A DNA stretch of 64,000 nt from positions 186,001 through 250,000 of the forward strand of contig OY760938.1 of assembly GCA_963664255.1 (NCBI GenBank), read 5' to 3'. The notes beneath the pieces were generated by a model that was given only the letters and a program-made list of their open reading frames with translations, searched no databases and was not told the DNA's origin. Both the position numbers and the translations under genes were made by a program. Positions 63,375-64,000 of this stretch are shown here, piece by piece (position 1 is the first letter of the stretch; each line of letters starts with the position of its first letter). This DNA comes from G963663775 sp963664255. Lineage in GTDB: Bacteria; Bacillota; Clostridia; Oscillospirales; Butyricicoccaceae.

Positions 63375-63830
63375 CTATCGTTTTTTTTTTAACCCATTGA
63401 TGGCCCGCTCAACTGCGGATTGTATCTGGATATGATTGGTGTGCTGACTGCCGATTTGTCTTTGAATGTCTTTTACTTGATGCCGTAATTCTTGATTTCC
63501 CAACACCAAAACGTGATGCTCCAACTGCTCCGCAATATGCTGTGTCAATCCGGCACGATTTTGCACCATCCCATTTTCGTCCGATAAGTATGCCCTGAGT
63601 TGCAGCAATAAATTTACAGTTGTCTGCGAAGGTGTAGTTTCTGCCTGCGAATTTTGCGGCATTTGATAAACCAGCAGTTCGCCGCGAAAATAATTTTGTC
63701 GCTCCGGTGATGGCTGTACTTGGCTGACAACCTGTCTGCAAAAGCTGTTATTGTCAATCATGCCAGGCATATTGTGCATACAAGTGGTTGTCAACCCTGC
63801 CGAAATGGGTTTTAAAATCGTAACAGGCAT
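63375..63830 (-). CDS. Small Gln-rich protein upstream of the giant repeat ORF
   Basis: 151 aa from ATG 63830 (MPVTILKPISAGLTTTCM) with a strong AAAGGAGGTG RBS. It continues with MPGMIDNNSFCRQVVSQVQP and a helical C-terminal half (LTQHIAEQLEHHVLVLGNQE). It ends GLKKKR through a run of ten A. It lies directly after the tail-tube gene. No family recognised; composition resembles the following giant protein, in line with the two forming one slippage-fused product. Confidence 0.6.
   Translation of the reverse strand: MPVTILKPISAGLTTTCMHNMPGMIDNNSFCRQVVSQVQPSPERQNYFRGELLVYQMPQNSQAETTPSQTTVNLLLQLRAYLSDENGMVQNRAGLTQHIAEQLEHHVLVLGNQELRHQVKDIQRQIGSQHTNHIQIQSAVERAINGLKKKR
63381..63390 (-). promoter_or_regulatory. 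A10 slippery run, candidate -1 frameshift/slippage site
   Basis: On the minus strand GGG TTA AAA AAA AAA CGA TAG in frame 0. A -1 slip at A AAA AAA continues ACG ATA GAT GAT into the giant ORF. One extra A, or two fewer, in the run would fuse the genes permanently. Confidence 0.55.
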
Positions 63831-63857
63831 AAAGCGCACCTCCTTTCGGTGTTCTAT

Positions 63858-64000
63858 TTATAGGAAATCAGGAACAGGAATGTTGTATAATCCATCATGT
63901 GCCACCGTAAAGGTTTCAATCAGCGGCTGGGCTGCTTGTGCATCCAAATCATTGACTTCCCATTCCAAAACGCCCCGCGAAATGAAGCCATAAATGGCTT
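63858..64000 (-). CDS. Tail-tube protein (gp19-like), C-terminal part only
   Basis: The minus frame ends at TAA 63858-63860 and reads AIYGFISRGVLEWEVNDLDA, then QPLIETFTVAHDGLYNI. The W-x-V-x-DLDAxxxxxxIETxxxAHxGL pattern is the C-terminus of contractile-tail tube proteins (PF06841 type, Afp1/5-like). The start is beyond the right edge, where sheath and further tube genes are expected. Confidence 0.8.
   Translation of the reverse strand, partial: AIYGFISRGVLEWEVNDLDAQAAQPLIETFTVAHDGLYNIPVPDFL

Noticed and set aside
41216..64000. Type VI secretion system or ordinary prophage
   Set aside because: No TssJ/L/M/K-type genes, and no head, packaging, integrase or lysis genes; the adaptor (Afp7-like) and two J-like wedge proteins fit an eCIS.

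Overview
The window looks like a chromosomal segment of a spore-forming Clostridia bacterium (Firmicutes), most likely from the Ruminococcaceae/Oscillospiraceae side. Evidence: spoIIAB-sigF at the left edge, an alpha/beta-type small acid-soluble spore protein gene, a PPi-type phosphofructokinase, and the classic Firmicutes gene order nusB - xseA - xseB - ispA - [OLE RNA] - oapA - dxs - tlyA - nadK - argR - recN. Genus cannot be fixed from sequence alone.

Layout. 0-1.1 kb: end of the spoIIA operon. 1.2-7.3 kb: a badly eroded prophage (head-protein, holin, tail and endolysin pieces) with internal deletions, frameshifts, in-frame chimeras and an IS110-family insertion. 7.5-8.4 kb: metA (homoserine O-acetyltransferase type). 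8.4-12.5 kb: gene-poor graveyard with two abutting palindromic elements and remnants of a Rep_trans protein, an IS91-type transposase and a tyrosine recombinase. 12.6-16.1 kb: two secreted proteins (LRR plus S-layer-homology type; stalk-domain type). 16.3-19.8 kb: PPi-phosphofructokinase, a DMT exporter and its divergent, frameshifted LysR gene. 19.9-21.3 kb: tRNA-Arg(CCG) followed by a second prophage remnant (serine recombinase, minor capsid and portal fragments). 21.3-33.9 kb: a long minus-strand housekeeping cluster carrying a candidate OLE RNA and OapA gene, with a 199-bp MITE inserted between them. 34-39.1 kb: AraC regulator divergent from a four-gene inositol/inosose-type operon. 39.3-41.1 kb: spore protein and DUF1015 protein.

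41.2-64 kb (and beyond the right edge): a minus-strand contractile injection system (phage-tail-like, eCIS type). Reading 5' to 3' it holds the end of a tail-tube gene, a small Gln-rich protein, a giant repeat protein, a CIS tube/LysM-type adaptor, gpD hub, gpV spike, gp25, two large baseplate-J-like proteins, a tail-protein-I-like protein, a probable baseplate/fibre protein, and then four membrane or secreted accessory proteins: LysM plus kinase-like domain, HAMP plus cyclase-like domain, MORN repeats, and a stalk domain. The sheath, ATPase and cap are not in the window.

The most novel points are in this locus. (i) The giant repeat ORF has no usable start codon near its beginning and lies in the -1 frame after a run of ten A in the preceding gene, which suggests frameshifting, transcriptional slippage or phase variation. 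(ii) The giant ORF contains an apparently exact 1848-bp-period duplication. (iii) The accessory signalling proteins look like a pseudokinase and a pseudocyclase, suggesting a membrane-linked control module for the injection machine.
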